A stretch of DNA of 64,000 nucleotides from Rhodococcus sp. HNM0563 (GTDB lineage: Bacteria; Actinomycetota; Actinomycetes; Mycobacteriales; Mycobacteriaceae): NCBI RefSeq assembly GCF_012726195.1, contig NZ_JAASAF010000005.1, positions 248,001-312,000 of the forward strand, in the 5' to 3' direction. Positions 6,762-15,111 of the stretch are shown here, in pieces. Below the pieces are notes generated by a model. It saw only the letters and a list, made by a program, of their open reading frames with translations, had not been told where the DNA came from and did not search any database. The stretch's first letter is position 1. Each line of letters starts with the position of its first letter. The translations under genes were made by a program, and so were the position numbers.

Positions 6762-7711
6762 ACACTGAACTGAGCAAGGAAGCGACCGAGTACGGCCGTG
6801 AAGCGCTTCGTGCGCTGGAAGCGGCAGGGGGCGACGATCTCGCCCAGTTGATCGAAAGCGATCCCGATCACCGCGGGAACATCATCGAGCCGACGCTCGG
6901 TGAACTCGGTGCCTGGGATCTCGATCCCCGAGGAGACGCAGACGAACTCGAAGCGGCCGCCGCGCTGTGTCGCAGCGTGGGCTTCGGGGCGGTGCCCTAC
7001 CCTGTGGCGGAGCGGCTCTCACGACCGGCCGACCTCGACGTCGACGGACTGGTCGTCGTGGACGACGACGCTCCGAAGGCGCCCATCGCGTGCCTCGATC
7101 TGCGGTGGGCTGCGGTGAGTGTCGACGGTCGGCGCAGCCTTGTGGATGCCCGCCCGCCGAGTACTCCGCCGCGGATGTCGGCGTTCACTTCTCAGCTCGA
7201 CCTCCGGCCGATCGACGACGACGGTGCGAAGGATCTCGCCCTCGCGCTGACGCTGCCGTGCTGGACCCTGCTCGGAATGCTCGATCGAGCAATGGATCTG
7301 ACCCGCTCGCACGTGCTCCTCCGTGAACAGTTCGGAGCGCCCCTGGCGAAACTGCAGGGAGTCCAATTCCAACTCACGGAGGCGGAAGTGGAACGTACGG
7401 GACTGGACGTGCTCGCCAAGTACACGCTGTGGAGCATCCAGGCAGGCAATGATGAGGCCGTCGACGACGCCCTGGCATTCCGCTTGGCGGCCGTCGAAGC
7501 GGCACAGATCGTGTTCCGGGTCGCGCACCAACTGCACGGGGCCAGCGGATTCTGCGACGAGACCACCGTGTCCTGGATCTCCCGGTACAGCATTCCGCTG
7601 CGACGAATGCCGTGGGGACCGTCCGGAACCGTCGACGCGCTGACCAAGCGGATCGACCGGCGCGGACTCACGGGCCTGTTCTCCGAAGCTCCCGAGAAGG
7701 CGGTGCTGTGA
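6758..7711 (+). CDS. Acyl-CoA dehydrogenase, small subunit of pair 1
   Basis: 317 residues, shorter than a normal 380-400-residue dehydrogenase. The N-terminal half is divergent, with few recognisable flavin motifs. The C-terminal helical domain is clear: LREQFGAPLAKLQGVQFQ, then QLHGASGFCDET (about 258-269), where the canonical LHGGxGYTxE is altered. The acidic residue of that motif is the usual catalytic base in heteromeric acyl-CoA dehydrogenases. ATGA overlap with the large subunit and GTGA overlap with the crotonase indicate a translationally coupled operon. Most likely it forms a heterotetramer with its neighbour. Confidence 0.8.
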   Translation: MNTELSKEATEYGREALRALEAAGGDDLAQLIESDPDHRGNIIEPTLGELGAWDLDPRGDADELEAAAALCRSVGFGAVPYPVAERLSRPADLDVDGLVVVDDDAPKAPIACLDLRWAAVSVDGRRSLVDARPPSTPPRMSAFTSQLDLRPIDDDGAKDLALALTLPCWTLLGMLDRAMDLTRSHVLLREQFGAPLAKLQGVQFQLTEAEVERTGLDVLAKYTLWSIQAGNDEAVDDALAFRLAAVEAAQIVFRVAHQLHGASGFCDETTVSWISRYSIPLRRMPWGPSGTVDALTKRIDRRGLTGLFSEAPEKAVL

Positions 7712-8556
7712 AATACGAACTCCCGGACGTACTCACCGTCGAATGCGAGGGTCCCATCCGGATCGTCACGATCAACCGTCCCGCCGATCTCAACGCCGTC
7801 GACAAGGACCTGCACTGGGCCCTCGCGCACGTGTGGCGGCAGCTCGCCGGCGACACCGACGCTGCCGTGGTGATCCTGACCGGGGCAGGGCGCGCGTTCA
7901 GCGCCGGAGGTGACCTCGACTGGATCACCTCCTTCCTCGACGATCCGGTCGCGCGCGACGAGAGTGTCCGGGAAGGCGCCGAGATCATCGACGAGATGCT
8001 CCGCTTCCCGCTACCTGTGATCGCAGCGGTCAACGGACCCGCGGTAGGTCTCGGCTGTAGCCTCGCGGTGCTCTCCGATGTGGTCCTCATGTCGGAGAGG
8101 GCACACCTCGCAGACCCCCACGTCGCGGTGGGACTCGTTGCGGGCGACGGGGGTGCGGCCTTCTGGCCGCTGCTCACCCCGATTCTCCGCTCGCGGGAAT
8201 ACCTCTACACCGGCGACAGGATACCGGCGAGGACGGCGGTCGAACTCGGCCTGGCGTCGCGCGTCACCGCGCCCGACGACCTGTTACCCGAGGCGCGGCG
8301 CCTCGCTGAGCGCCTCGCCGCGCAACCCGCACAGGCATTGCGCAGTACCAAACGTGTGGTCAATATGTATCTGTCCCAAGCGCTCGCCGGTCCGATGCAG
8401 GCCGGTTTCGCGGCGGAGATAGCAACCATGCAGTCCGCAGAGCATCGGGACCGATTGCTCGCTCTCCGGGACAATGCGGTCAACCGGGAGAATGCAGCGA
8501 ACCGGGAGAATGCGGCGAGGAAATCTATGCCGAAGGAGAAGGAAGAAGCGCGATGA
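7708..8556 (+). CDS. Crotonase-superfamily protein lacking both hydratase glutamates
   Basis: 282 residues from a GTG overlapping the preceding stop. The oxyanion-hole segments FSAGGDLD (64-71) and NGPAVGLG (109-116) identify the enoyl-CoA hydratase/isomerase fold. Aligned by eye to rat crotonase, the two catalytic glutamates are replaced: GGGCE becomes GLGCS (Ser118) and QPE becomes DPH (His138). Simple water addition is therefore unlikely; a hydrolase, lyase or ring-opening role is possible. The last 30 residues carry a repeated NRENAA segment from an 18-bp tandem repeat and are probably disordered. It lies between the two dehydrogenase pairs, with 4-bp overlaps on both sides. Confidence 0.82.
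   Translation: MKYELPDVLTVECEGPIRIVTINRPADLNAVDKDLHWALAHVWRQLAGDTDAAVVILTGAGRAFSAGGDLDWITSFLDDPVARDESVREGAEIIDEMLRFPLPVIAAVNGPAVGLGCSLAVLSDVVLMSERAHLADPHVAVGLVAGDGGAAFWPLLTPILRSREYLYTGDRIPARTAVELGLASRVTAPDDLLPEARRLAERLAAQPAQALRSTKRVVNMYLSQALAGPMQAGFAAEIATMQSAEHRDRLLALRDNAVNRENAANRENAARKSMPKEKEEAR
8473..8520 (+). repeat. 18-bp tandem repeat, 2.7 copies, inside the crotonase C-terminus
   Basis: Units AATGCGGTCAACCGGGAG and AATGCAGCGAACCGGGAG, then a partial AATGCGGCGAGG. The unit is a multiple of three and encodes the repeated NRENAA tail, so copy-number changes would keep the frame. Confidence 0.8.
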
Positions 8557-9764
8557 GTGCCGGGACGACAAGCGTCGGAGCGCCGACACTCGAGGGCTTC
8601 CGGACCTCGGTCCGCGGCTGGTGCCGCGACCATATCCCCGCAGACTGGCGCCGGGCCCAAACCGATGTCTCCGACGACGAATTCGTCCGATTTCAGAAAG
8701 CCTGGTTCCAGGAACTACGCGGAGCGGGCTTTGCGGTGCCACACTGGCCGGAGGAATGGGGAGGCGGCATGTCCGTCGCGGAACAGGTCGTGCTGTACCA
8801 GGAACTCGCAGCCCACGACGCACCCCGGCTGGTTCTGCCCTTCGTCTCGATCCACCACGCCGCGTCGACGCTGCTCGCCGCCGGCACCGACGAACAACGG
8901 AACCGTCATCTCCCTGCGATCCTCGACGGCGAGATCTGGTGCCAGGGCTTCTCCGAGCCCGGCGCGGGATCCGACATGGCGGCACTCGCGACCAGCGCCC
9001 GGAAGGACGGCGACGTCTACATCGTCAACGGCCAGAAACTGTGGGCCAGCGGTGCGTTGTACGCCGACCGGTGCCTGCTGCTGGCCCGCACCGATCCCGA
9101 CGCCCCGAAACGCAAGGGCATCTCGTACTTCCTGATGGACATGCGTACCCCCGGAGTCGAGGTACGTCCGATCAAGCAAGCGACCGGCGAATCGCACTTC
9201 TGCGAGATATTCCTCAACGATGTCGCCATTCCTGCGACGAACCTTGTCGGACCCGAGAACGAAGGATGGCGGGTCGCGCAGGAAACACTCGGAGCCGAGC
9301 GCGGCATGACCATGCTCGAACTCACCGAGCGACTGAGTCACGGCGGGTTCCGCTTGCTCGTCGACCTGTGCACCCGGCCGGGCCCCGACGGGACGGCCCC
9401 ACTCGACGACACGCGCGTCGCAGACCGGCTCGCCACACTCGAGATCGAACTCACGGGGCTGCGCGCATTGGTGTCGGATTTCGTCGCCGCCGACCGGCCA
9501 GGGCCGGCCGACGCGTCGATCGTCAAGCTCTACTACAGCGAGCTGCTCCAGCGCATCACCGATTTCGGCACAGAGATCGCGGGTCTCGCAGCGCACACCG
9601 ATCTACGGAAACCTCAGTCCAGCGGGTGGGAATCAGGGGCATGGATGCTCGATTTCATCGGCTCGTGGGAGTGGACGATCCCGGGCGGAACCAGCGAAAT
9701 CCAACGCACCATCATCGGGGAACGTGGCCTCGGTCTGCCCCGCGAGCCGACAGGACAGCGATGA
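8553..9764 (+). CDS. Acyl-CoA dehydrogenase, large subunit of pair 2
   Basis: 403 residues, ATG overlapping the crotonase stop. WCQGFSEPGAGSD (129-141), the GQKLWAS strand and the C-terminal IPGGTSEIQRTIIGERGLGL are all standard for acyl-CoA dehydrogenases that bind FAD. It lies directly before a second dehydrogenase polypeptide with an ATGA overlap, repeating the arrangement of pair 1. The enzyme should oxidise an acyl-CoA at the alpha-beta bond in the pathway served by this island. Two pairs suggest two successive rounds or two differently shaped intermediates. Confidence 0.87.
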   Translation: MSAGTTSVGAPTLEGFRTSVRGWCRDHIPADWRRAQTDVSDDEFVRFQKAWFQELRGAGFAVPHWPEEWGGGMSVAEQVVLYQELAAHDAPRLVLPFVSIHHAASTLLAAGTDEQRNRHLPAILDGEIWCQGFSEPGAGSDMAALATSARKDGDVYIVNGQKLWASGALYADRCLLLARTDPDAPKRKGISYFLMDMRTPGVEVRPIKQATGESHFCEIFLNDVAIPATNLVGPENEGWRVAQETLGAERGMTMLELTERLSHGGFRLLVDLCTRPGPDGTAPLDDTRVADRLATLEIELTGLRALVSDFVAADRPGPADASIVKLYYSELLQRITDFGTEIAGLAAHTDLRKPQSSGWESGAWMLDFIGSWEWTIPGGTSEIQRTIIGERGLGLPREPTGQR

Positions 9765-10849
9765 CCGACTCACTCCCGGACCTGTCCGAATTCCACGACG
9801 AACTACGGTCCGTCGCGCGAGACCTTTTGTCAAGATCAGGCCACGACGCGCCGGTCGACTGGGAGTCGATCAGCACATCCGGATGGCTCGGCCTCGAAGT
9901 TCCGGGCGAATTCGACGGTGCCGACGCCACTTTCGCCGAGGTTGCCGTGATCCTCCGGGAGGTCGGCCGCGCAGCCGCACTCGGACCCTATCCGTCCGTC
10001 GCGTCGCTCGCGGTGGCAGCACTCGAGCGCGTCGAACCTGGCGATGATCGTGACCGCCTCCTCCGCGACACCGTCTCGGGAAACGCTGTTCCGGCATTCG
10101 TCCTCGGCGGGGAATCTGCAGGCCGGACCCAATTCCAAGTGGAGGCCGTGCCGCAGGGAGCGATCCTCCGGGGCGCGGCGGCGTTCGTGCTCGACGCTCC
10201 CGACGCAGACCGGCTACTCGTACCGGCGCAAGAACCCGATGGCACGATCGTCGTCGTCGATCTCGATCCGGGGGCGCTCGGGCTCGTGGTGACCGGACAA
10301 CCGGTCGTGGACGCGACACGCAGTTTCGGGACCGTAGTCGCCGAGGGCGTGACGATCCCGCCGGAATCGGTGTGGCGATTCCACGATGACCCCCGGGAGA
10401 CACTGCGACAACTGCACGACCGTGCCCTTGTGGCCGTGGCCTGTGACAGTCTCGGTTCGAGCGAGGCGATGCTCGACGCTACCGTCTCCTACGCCGGGAT
10501 GCGAGAGCAGTTCGGACGCAAGATCGGCTCGTTCCAGGCGGTCAAGCACGCCTGCGCCGACATGCTCGTCCAGGTGACGGTGGCCCGAACACTGGTCGAC
10601 GCCGCAGTGCGCAGCCTGGTGTCCGGAGACCCGGAGACGACGACTGCGGCCTCGATGGCCAAGGCCTACAGCTGTGCGGCGGCCGTCGAGGTTGCCGGCA
10701 AGGCCATGCAGTTGCACGGTGGAATGGGCTACACGTGGGAGAGCGGCGTCCACGTGCATCTCAAGCGTGCGACGTTGAACCGCTCGTTGTTCGGTTCACC
10801 TGCGCTGCACCGGGCGTACCTCGCGCAGCGCTATCGACCTGCCTCCTGA
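9761..10849 (+). CDS. Acyl-CoA dehydrogenase, small subunit of pair 2
   Basis: 362 residues. The N-terminal half is divergent. The C-terminal domain has MREQFGRKIGSFQAVKH and LHGGMGYTWE (318-327), whose Glu is at the catalytic-base position of this class. It is the last gene of the plus-strand operon, which ends at the hairpin 10865-10911. Together with the preceding gene it probably forms a heteromeric flavoenzyme; it could also act as a homomeric dehydrogenase, since the base motif is intact. Confidence 0.84.
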   Translation: MTDSLPDLSEFHDELRSVARDLLSRSGHDAPVDWESISTSGWLGLEVPGEFDGADATFAEVAVILREVGRAAALGPYPSVASLAVAALERVEPGDDRDRLLRDTVSGNAVPAFVLGGESAGRTQFQVEAVPQGAILRGAAAFVLDAPDADRLLVPAQEPDGTIVVVDLDPGALGLVVTGQPVVDATRSFGTVVAEGVTIPPESVWRFHDDPRETLRQLHDRALVAVACDSLGSSEAMLDATVSYAGMREQFGRKIGSFQAVKHACADMLVQVTVARTLVDAAVRSLVSGDPETTTAASMAKAYSCAAAVEVAGKAMQLHGGMGYTWESGVHVHLKRATLNRSLFGSPALHRAYLAQRYRPAS

Positions 10850-10864
10850 GGCCGAAGACGACGA

Positions 10865-10911
10865 AGCGAGAGGTCCTGCACACACTCGGAGCGTGTGCAG
10901 GACCTCTCGCT
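10865..10911. terminator. Bidirectional terminator between converging operons
   Basis: A perfect 19-bp stem AGCGAGAGGTCCTGCACAC with its complement after a 9-nt loop. It lies 15 bp after the last dehydrogenase stop and 15 bp beyond the stop of the opposing ligase gene. Confidence 0.85.
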
Positions 10912-10925
10912 CTGGTGGCGGTCGG

Positions 10926-12632
10926 TTATTTCTGGAGACGCTTGATGGCGAGTTCCTTGATGTCGCTCGACTTGATCTTCGCGGTGCCGGTGAGGCTGAT
11001 TTCCTCGTTGTCGAAGAACAACACCTCTCGCGGAACCTTGTAGCTGGCGAGGCGCTCGCGCAGGTATCCACGAATCCCGTCGACATCGAGGTCGGCTCCT
11101 GCGTGCGCCACTATGCAGGAGACGACGACCTCCCCGAGCGTGTCGTGGGGGACACCGACCGTGCGTGCCACTTTGACTCCGGGGCACGCGATGAGCGCTT
11201 CGTCGACCTCGAGGGGAGAGACGTTCGCGCCGCCGGTCTTGATGATGTCGGTGAGGCGTCCTTCCCAATAGAGTCGCCCGGTGTCGTCGACGTAGCCGCC
11301 GTCGCCGGTGTGGAAGAACCCGTGGTCGTCGACCGTCTCACTGAGGGGAGTGCCGACGTACCCGAGCATCAACGTCGGTCCCTTGACACAGATCTCGCCT
11401 CGCTCTCCTCGGGGAACGACAGCGCCGGTCAAGGCATCGACGATCCGGATCGTCACCCCGGGCAACGGCTTTCCGCTGCTACCCGCGATCACATCGGACG
11501 GGGTATTGGCGGGGTAGCACGTACTGATCGTGAAGGTTTCGGTATTGCCGTACGCGTGACCCGGCTCGTACCATTCGTCGGTCACCGTGGGGTGACGTGC
11601 TACCGGTGTGTTGTAGTCGACGTAGCGGAGGCTACTCAGATCCGCCTTGTCCCAGTTCGGGGCACCGACGAGCTGAGCCCACTGGTGCGGCCAGGCGAAG
11701 GGGAAGTTCACCCGTTCTTTCTCGATGAGCTCGAGGGCTTCGCTCGGATCGAACGTCGGTTGCAGGATGAGCGACCCACCACTGGCGAGGGTGTTGCCGA
11801 GGGCCATCGCGAAATTCCCCGACCAGAAGTAGCCGTTCGCTGTCCAGCACCGAATGTCCATCTCGGGCGAGAATCCGTACATGCGCCGGAATCGCCACAT
11901 CTGAATGGACACTCCGCGGTGCGCGCTCAGAATGCCCTTCGGTTTGCTGGTCGAACCGGAGGAGAAGAACAGCACGGCCACATCGCTGGGCTGTACTGAC
12001 GCGGCGGACGCTTCGACCAGTTCGCGGGGCTGTGATTCACCGTGGGCGAGGAACTCGTCCCACGCTTCGATCGACTCGCCTTCGGCCTTCTTGCCGACCA
12101 TGGCGACGTGACGGAGGAAGGGGAACTTCGTCGAGTGGATCTCGTCGCCGCCGGCTGTGCCGATCCGCGGTTCCAGGTCGGTCAGGGCTGCGGCGAAGTC
12201 CGTCTTCAGGACGTTGCGCTCGAACAGCAGGATCTCCACCCCCGAGGTCTCGAGCATGTAGTCGAGCTCCGACGGGGTCGAGAACGTGCTGAGTGTGACT
12301 GCGACACCCCCTGCAAGGGAGGCGCCGAAGACCGCCGTGATCCACTCGGGGCGGTTCGTCATCAGCACGCCCACGCGTCCGTCCTTTGCGAGGCCGAGTC
12401 CCCGCAGCGCCCGCGCGACGTCGATAGCCCGCTCCCACAGTTCGGAGTAGGTCCATCGGGTGACGCCGTCGGCGCCGTGCATCACAAGCGCTTCGCGATC
12501 GCCGTACAGTTCGGTCACCTCGCGGAGGAAACCGGGCAGGGTGAGGGCTCCGAGCCCCGGTTCGTCGCTCAGTGGTGGGCCCGACACGATCGAAACAGAG
12601 TCCACCGCTTCTGCCTTCGTCTCAGTACTCAT
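10926..12632 (-). CDS. AMP-forming acyl-CoA ligase
   Basis: 568 residues. The adenylate P-loop is SSGSTSKPKG (224-233). The hinge region is FHTGDGGYVDDTGRLYWEGR followed by IIKTGGANVSP. The C-terminal acyl-transfer lysine is in TGTAKIKS (about residue 552). It activates a carboxylic acid to its CoA thioester with ATP. It is the last gene of a three-gene minus-strand operon with a MaoC-type hydratase and an AcuI-like reductase under box C. A second ligase of the island lies at 23318-24829. The substrate is unknown, but co-regulation with the oxygenase operon suggests the acid formed after lactone opening or a ring-cleavage product. Confidence 0.88.
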   Translation of the reverse strand: MSTETKAEAVDSVSIVSGPPLSDEPGLGALTLPGFLREVTELYGDREALVMHGADGVTRWTYSELWERAIDVARALRGLGLAKDGRVGVLMTNRPEWITAVFGASLAGGVAVTLSTFSTPSELDYMLETSGVEILLFERNVLKTDFAAALTDLEPRIGTAGGDEIHSTKFPFLRHVAMVGKKAEGESIEAWDEFLAHGESQPRELVEASAASVQPSDVAVLFFSSGSTSKPKGILSAHRGVSIQMWRFRRMYGFSPEMDIRCWTANGYFWSGNFAMALGNTLASGGSLILQPTFDPSEALELIEKERVNFPFAWPHQWAQLVGAPNWDKADLSSLRYVDYNTPVARHPTVTDEWYEPGHAYGNTETFTISTCYPANTPSDVIAGSSGKPLPGVTIRIVDALTGAVVPRGERGEICVKGPTLMLGYVGTPLSETVDDHGFFHTGDGGYVDDTGRLYWEGRLTDIIKTGGANVSPLEVDEALIACPGVKVARTVGVPHDTLGEVVVSCIVAHAGADLDVDGIRGYLRERLASYKVPREVLFFDNEEISLTGTAKIKSSDIKELAIKRLQK

Positions 12633-12662
12633 GGATGACTTCCTGTTGTCTGCGCGGTGCCG

Positions 12663-13859
12663 CTACAGCGGCAGCTCGACCTCGGCGAGGGAGGACACGA
12701 GGACGGTGCCGTCCTGGTTCGTCAGCCGGAGCTTGACCTGGACGAGTGGAACGCCCCAGGTCGACATGGGCTCCTTGTCGACGATCTCGGCGTCGAAGTA
12801 CGTGACGTCGCCTTCGAAGGCAGGCCCGCGGAAGTCCGACTTGATGTGGCGCACCATGCCGTCGAGGCCGGCCCAGTTAGCAAGGAAGTCGGTGCACCAG
12901 GCGCCCATCGTCGCGCCGTATCCGTAGGCGCGTGCCATGCCGACTTCGCCGGCCTTGTCCTCGTCGATGTGTCCGCGGGACGGGCCGACATAGAGGCCGT
13001 CGCGCTTGCGGGGATCGATCTTGGCGCCTTCTTCGTCGAAGCCGAAACCGTCGACCCAGCCCGGATCCTGGTAGACCCACGGATCTTCGACGCCCTCGGG
13101 TGCCACCCACCCGAACGTGCCCCAGATGTTGAAGAGGAACGCACGGTATTCGGTGGTGAAGGACGCGATGGTGTGGGGTCCGAGGACCCGTCGCGGCAGT
13201 GTGTCGCCGACCTTGACCTCGTCGAACCGCGGTGAGATTCCGGACCGCGTGGTCAGGAGCCATTCGTAGCGCAGATTCTCGATCTCGACCAGCTCGGCGC
13301 TTGTCCACTTCTTCTTCTCGCCGAGCTGGTTCTCGTACATCCCGCGCTTGGTGGCTTCTGCGGACAGATACCGGATGGCGGTGGAACGCTCCTTGGCGAC
13401 GAGGACACCGTTCTGATTCTTGTGGACGGTGTCGCCGCGCGAGAACATGGTGGGTCCGGCGAACTTCGTCTCGGCCACCTTGTAGTCGTGGAAGCGCCGC
13501 TCCTGGAAGAGCTTGTCGCCCGGGCGGACCGGGCAGCCGTAGAACCACCATTCCTCGCCGCCGAAGATGAGATGGCTCTCGGGGATGCGCCCCACACACG
13601 CCGGTGCGGCGCCGTGGCCGTAGTCCAATGCGACGGCGATCGACTGCGGGGCGATGATTCCGCCGTATCGCGAGTTGCGAGCAAACTCATGATCCCAGTG
13701 GATCGGATTGGGATTGTCCATCGCCATCACCCACCGGCGGATGTCGGAGGTGCTGCACGGATCCCACAGCTGCCCGCCACCGATGGGTTTTCCGACTCGA
13801 TGGTCGACGTCGGAGAGGTCGAGTTCGACAGGGCTGGTGTTCTCGGACTTCTTTGTCAC
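12663..13859 (-). CDS. MaoC-type double hot-dog enoyl-CoA hydratase
   Basis: 398 residues from a GTG at 13859 with AGGAG upstream, 11 bp after the AcuI-like gene. The first hot-dog domain holds DNPNPIHWD (48-56), a variant of the hydratase-2 motif DxNPxHxD; the His is present, but the usual Asp position reads Asn49. A second hot-dog domain follows (ARAYGYGATMGAWCTDFLAN, about residues 310-330). It would hydrate an enoyl-CoA in beta-oxidation of the island substrate. This matters because the nearby crotonase at 7708 lacks the hydratase residues, so this protein may be the real hydratase. Confidence 0.82.
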   Translation of the reverse strand: MTKKSENTSPVELDLSDVDHRVGKPIGGGQLWDPCSTSDIRRWVMAMDNPNPIHWDHEFARNSRYGGIIAPQSIAVALDYGHGAAPACVGRIPESHLIFGGEEWWFYGCPVRPGDKLFQERRFHDYKVAETKFAGPTMFSRGDTVHKNQNGVLVAKERSTAIRYLSAEATKRGMYENQLGEKKKWTSAELVEIENLRYEWLLTTRSGISPRFDEVKVGDTLPRRVLGPHTIASFTTEYRAFLFNIWGTFGWVAPEGVEDPWVYQDPGWVDGFGFDEEGAKIDPRKRDGLYVGPSRGHIDEDKAGEVGMARAYGYGATMGAWCTDFLANWAGLDGMVRHIKSDFRGPAFEGDVTYFDAEIVDKEPMSTWGVPLVQVKLRLTNQDGTVLVSSLAEVELPL

Positions 13860-13870
13860 TGGTGCTCCTG

Positions 13871-14854
13871 TTATCGATTGACGTCGACGACGATGCGGCC
13901 GCGCACCGTGCCGTCCATGAGCCGGTCCGCCGCGGTGATGGCCTCCTCCAGCGACACCTCCTGGGTGATCGTGTCGAGCGTGTTCGCCTCGAGATCGCGG
14001 GACAGGCGTGCCCACGCGGTGAGACGCCGTTCGCGCGGTGCCATCACGCTGTCGATCCCGAGCAGAGATACCCCGCGAAGGATGAAGGGCGCCACCGAGG
14101 CCGGGAAATCCATGCCCTGCGCCAGTCCGCACGCGGCTACTGCGCCGCCGTAGCGGGTCTGTGCGCACGCATTGGCAAGAGTGTGGCTGCCTGCTGTATC
14201 GATGACGCCGGCCCACCGCTCCTTCTGCATGGGCTTTCCGGCCGAGGAGAGTTCGGCGCGGTCGATGACGACGTCGGCGCCCAGCTGTTGCAGGTATTCG
14301 GACTCGGCCGGCTTTCCGGTCGCAGCGGCCACGGTGAACCCGGCCTTCGTCAACAGCGCGATCGCGACACTGCCGACACCACCCGTGGCGCCGGTGACCA
14401 GGATTTCGCCTTGATCGGGGGTCACGCCGAAGTTCACCAGGGCATCCACACACAGGCTCGCCGTGTACCCGGCCGTGCCGATTGCCATCGCCTGCCGCGA
14501 GGTGAATGCTTCGGGCAGGGGGATCAGCCAGTCACCCTTCAGTCGTGCCTTCTGGGCGAATCCGCCCCAGTGGGTCTCGCCCACACCCCAACCGTTGAGG
14601 ACGACGCGGTCGCCCGCTTTCCACTCCGGGTTCGAGCTGTCGGTGACGACTCCCGCGACATCGATGCCCGGAACCATCGGAAACTTCCGCACCACTGGAG
14701 ATTTGCCGGTGATGGCCAGCCCGTCCTTGAAGTTCAGTGTGGAGTACTCCACCTCGACGGTCACGTCCCCTTCGGGGAGTGCCGATTCTTCGATGCTCGT
14801 GCGCGTCACCGTCTGGCCGGTTTCGCCCTTCTCGATCACTACTGCCGAAAACAT
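13871..14854 (-). CDS. acuI: Zinc-independent MDR reductase, AcuI/YhdH-like (acryloyl-CoA reductase family)
   Basis: 327 residues, close to YhdH of E. coli (324). Family signatures are [15 protein letters not shown] near residue 40, [21 protein letters not shown] and the nucleotide-binding [12 protein letters not shown] (about 155). AcuI reduces acryloyl-CoA to propionyl-CoA with NADPH. The ATG at 14854 follows GAGGAAGGA. It is the first gene of its operon, whose promoter (14914-14943) contains box C. Its presence suggests a C3 enoyl-CoA or similar intermediate is formed and must be removed. The family assignment is firm, the exact substrate is not. Confidence 0.82.
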   Translation of the reverse strand: MFSAVVIEKGETGQTVTRTSIEESALPEGDVTVEVEYSTLNFKDGLAITGKSPVVRKFPMVPGIDVAGVVTDSSNPEWKAGDRVVLNGWGVGETHWGGFAQKARLKGDWLIPLPEAFTSRQAMAIGTAGYTASLCVDALVNFGVTPDQGEILVTGATGGVGSVAIALLTKAGFTVAAATGKPAESEYLQQLGADVVIDRAELSSAGKPMQKERWAGVIDTAGSHTLANACAQTRYGGAVAACGLAQGMDFPASVAPFILRGVSLLGIDSVMAPRERRLTAWARLSRDLEANTLDTITQEVSLEEAITAADRLMDGTVRGRIVVDVNR

Positions 14855-14913
14855 AAGAAACGAAGTCCTTCCTCAGCCCACCCGGGCACGTACGGAGGTT
14901 GCGCTCGGTTCGC

Positions 14914-14943
14914 ACGCTACTTCAATCATTACAAGGATGGCAA
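14914..14943 (-). promoter_or_regulatory. Promoter of the acuI-maoC-ligase operon
   Basis: On the minus strand, TTGCCA (14938-14943), an 18-nt spacer holding the box core, and TAGCGT (14914-14919). It matches the layout at 5553-5582. The leader to ATG 14854 is about 53 nt. Confidence 0.6.
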
Positions 14944-14949
14944 TACTTG
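14924..14949 (-). promoter_or_regulatory. Island regulon box C (reverse orientation)
   Basis: Read on the minus strand: CAAGTATTG (14949-14941) plus core CATCCTTGTAATGATT (14939-14924). Spacing and sequence equal boxes A and B. It lies between the acuI operon and the ABC importer operon and overlaps both -35 boxes. Confidence 0.75.
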
Positions 14950-14975
14950 AATGTTGGCGTGGGAATGGTGATACT
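14947..14975 (+). promoter_or_regulatory. Candidate promoter of the ABC importer operon
   Basis: TTGAAT (14947-14952), 17-nt spacer, GATACT (14970-14975). The -35 shares bases with the box C half-site, mirroring the gntR promoter. The leader to the first lipoprotein gene is about 130 nt. The -10 is weak. Confidence 0.4.
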
Positions 14976-15111
14976 TCCTGTGATCGTCGTCACGCTCGGG
15001 TGTCCCGATTGTCCGGGCTGTCGATCGCTGTACGCCGATATCCGATGCCGTACCTCGACCTCCGACCGTCCACGGGCATCGTCCGGGACGATTCCATTCT
15101 TGTGAGAGGCC

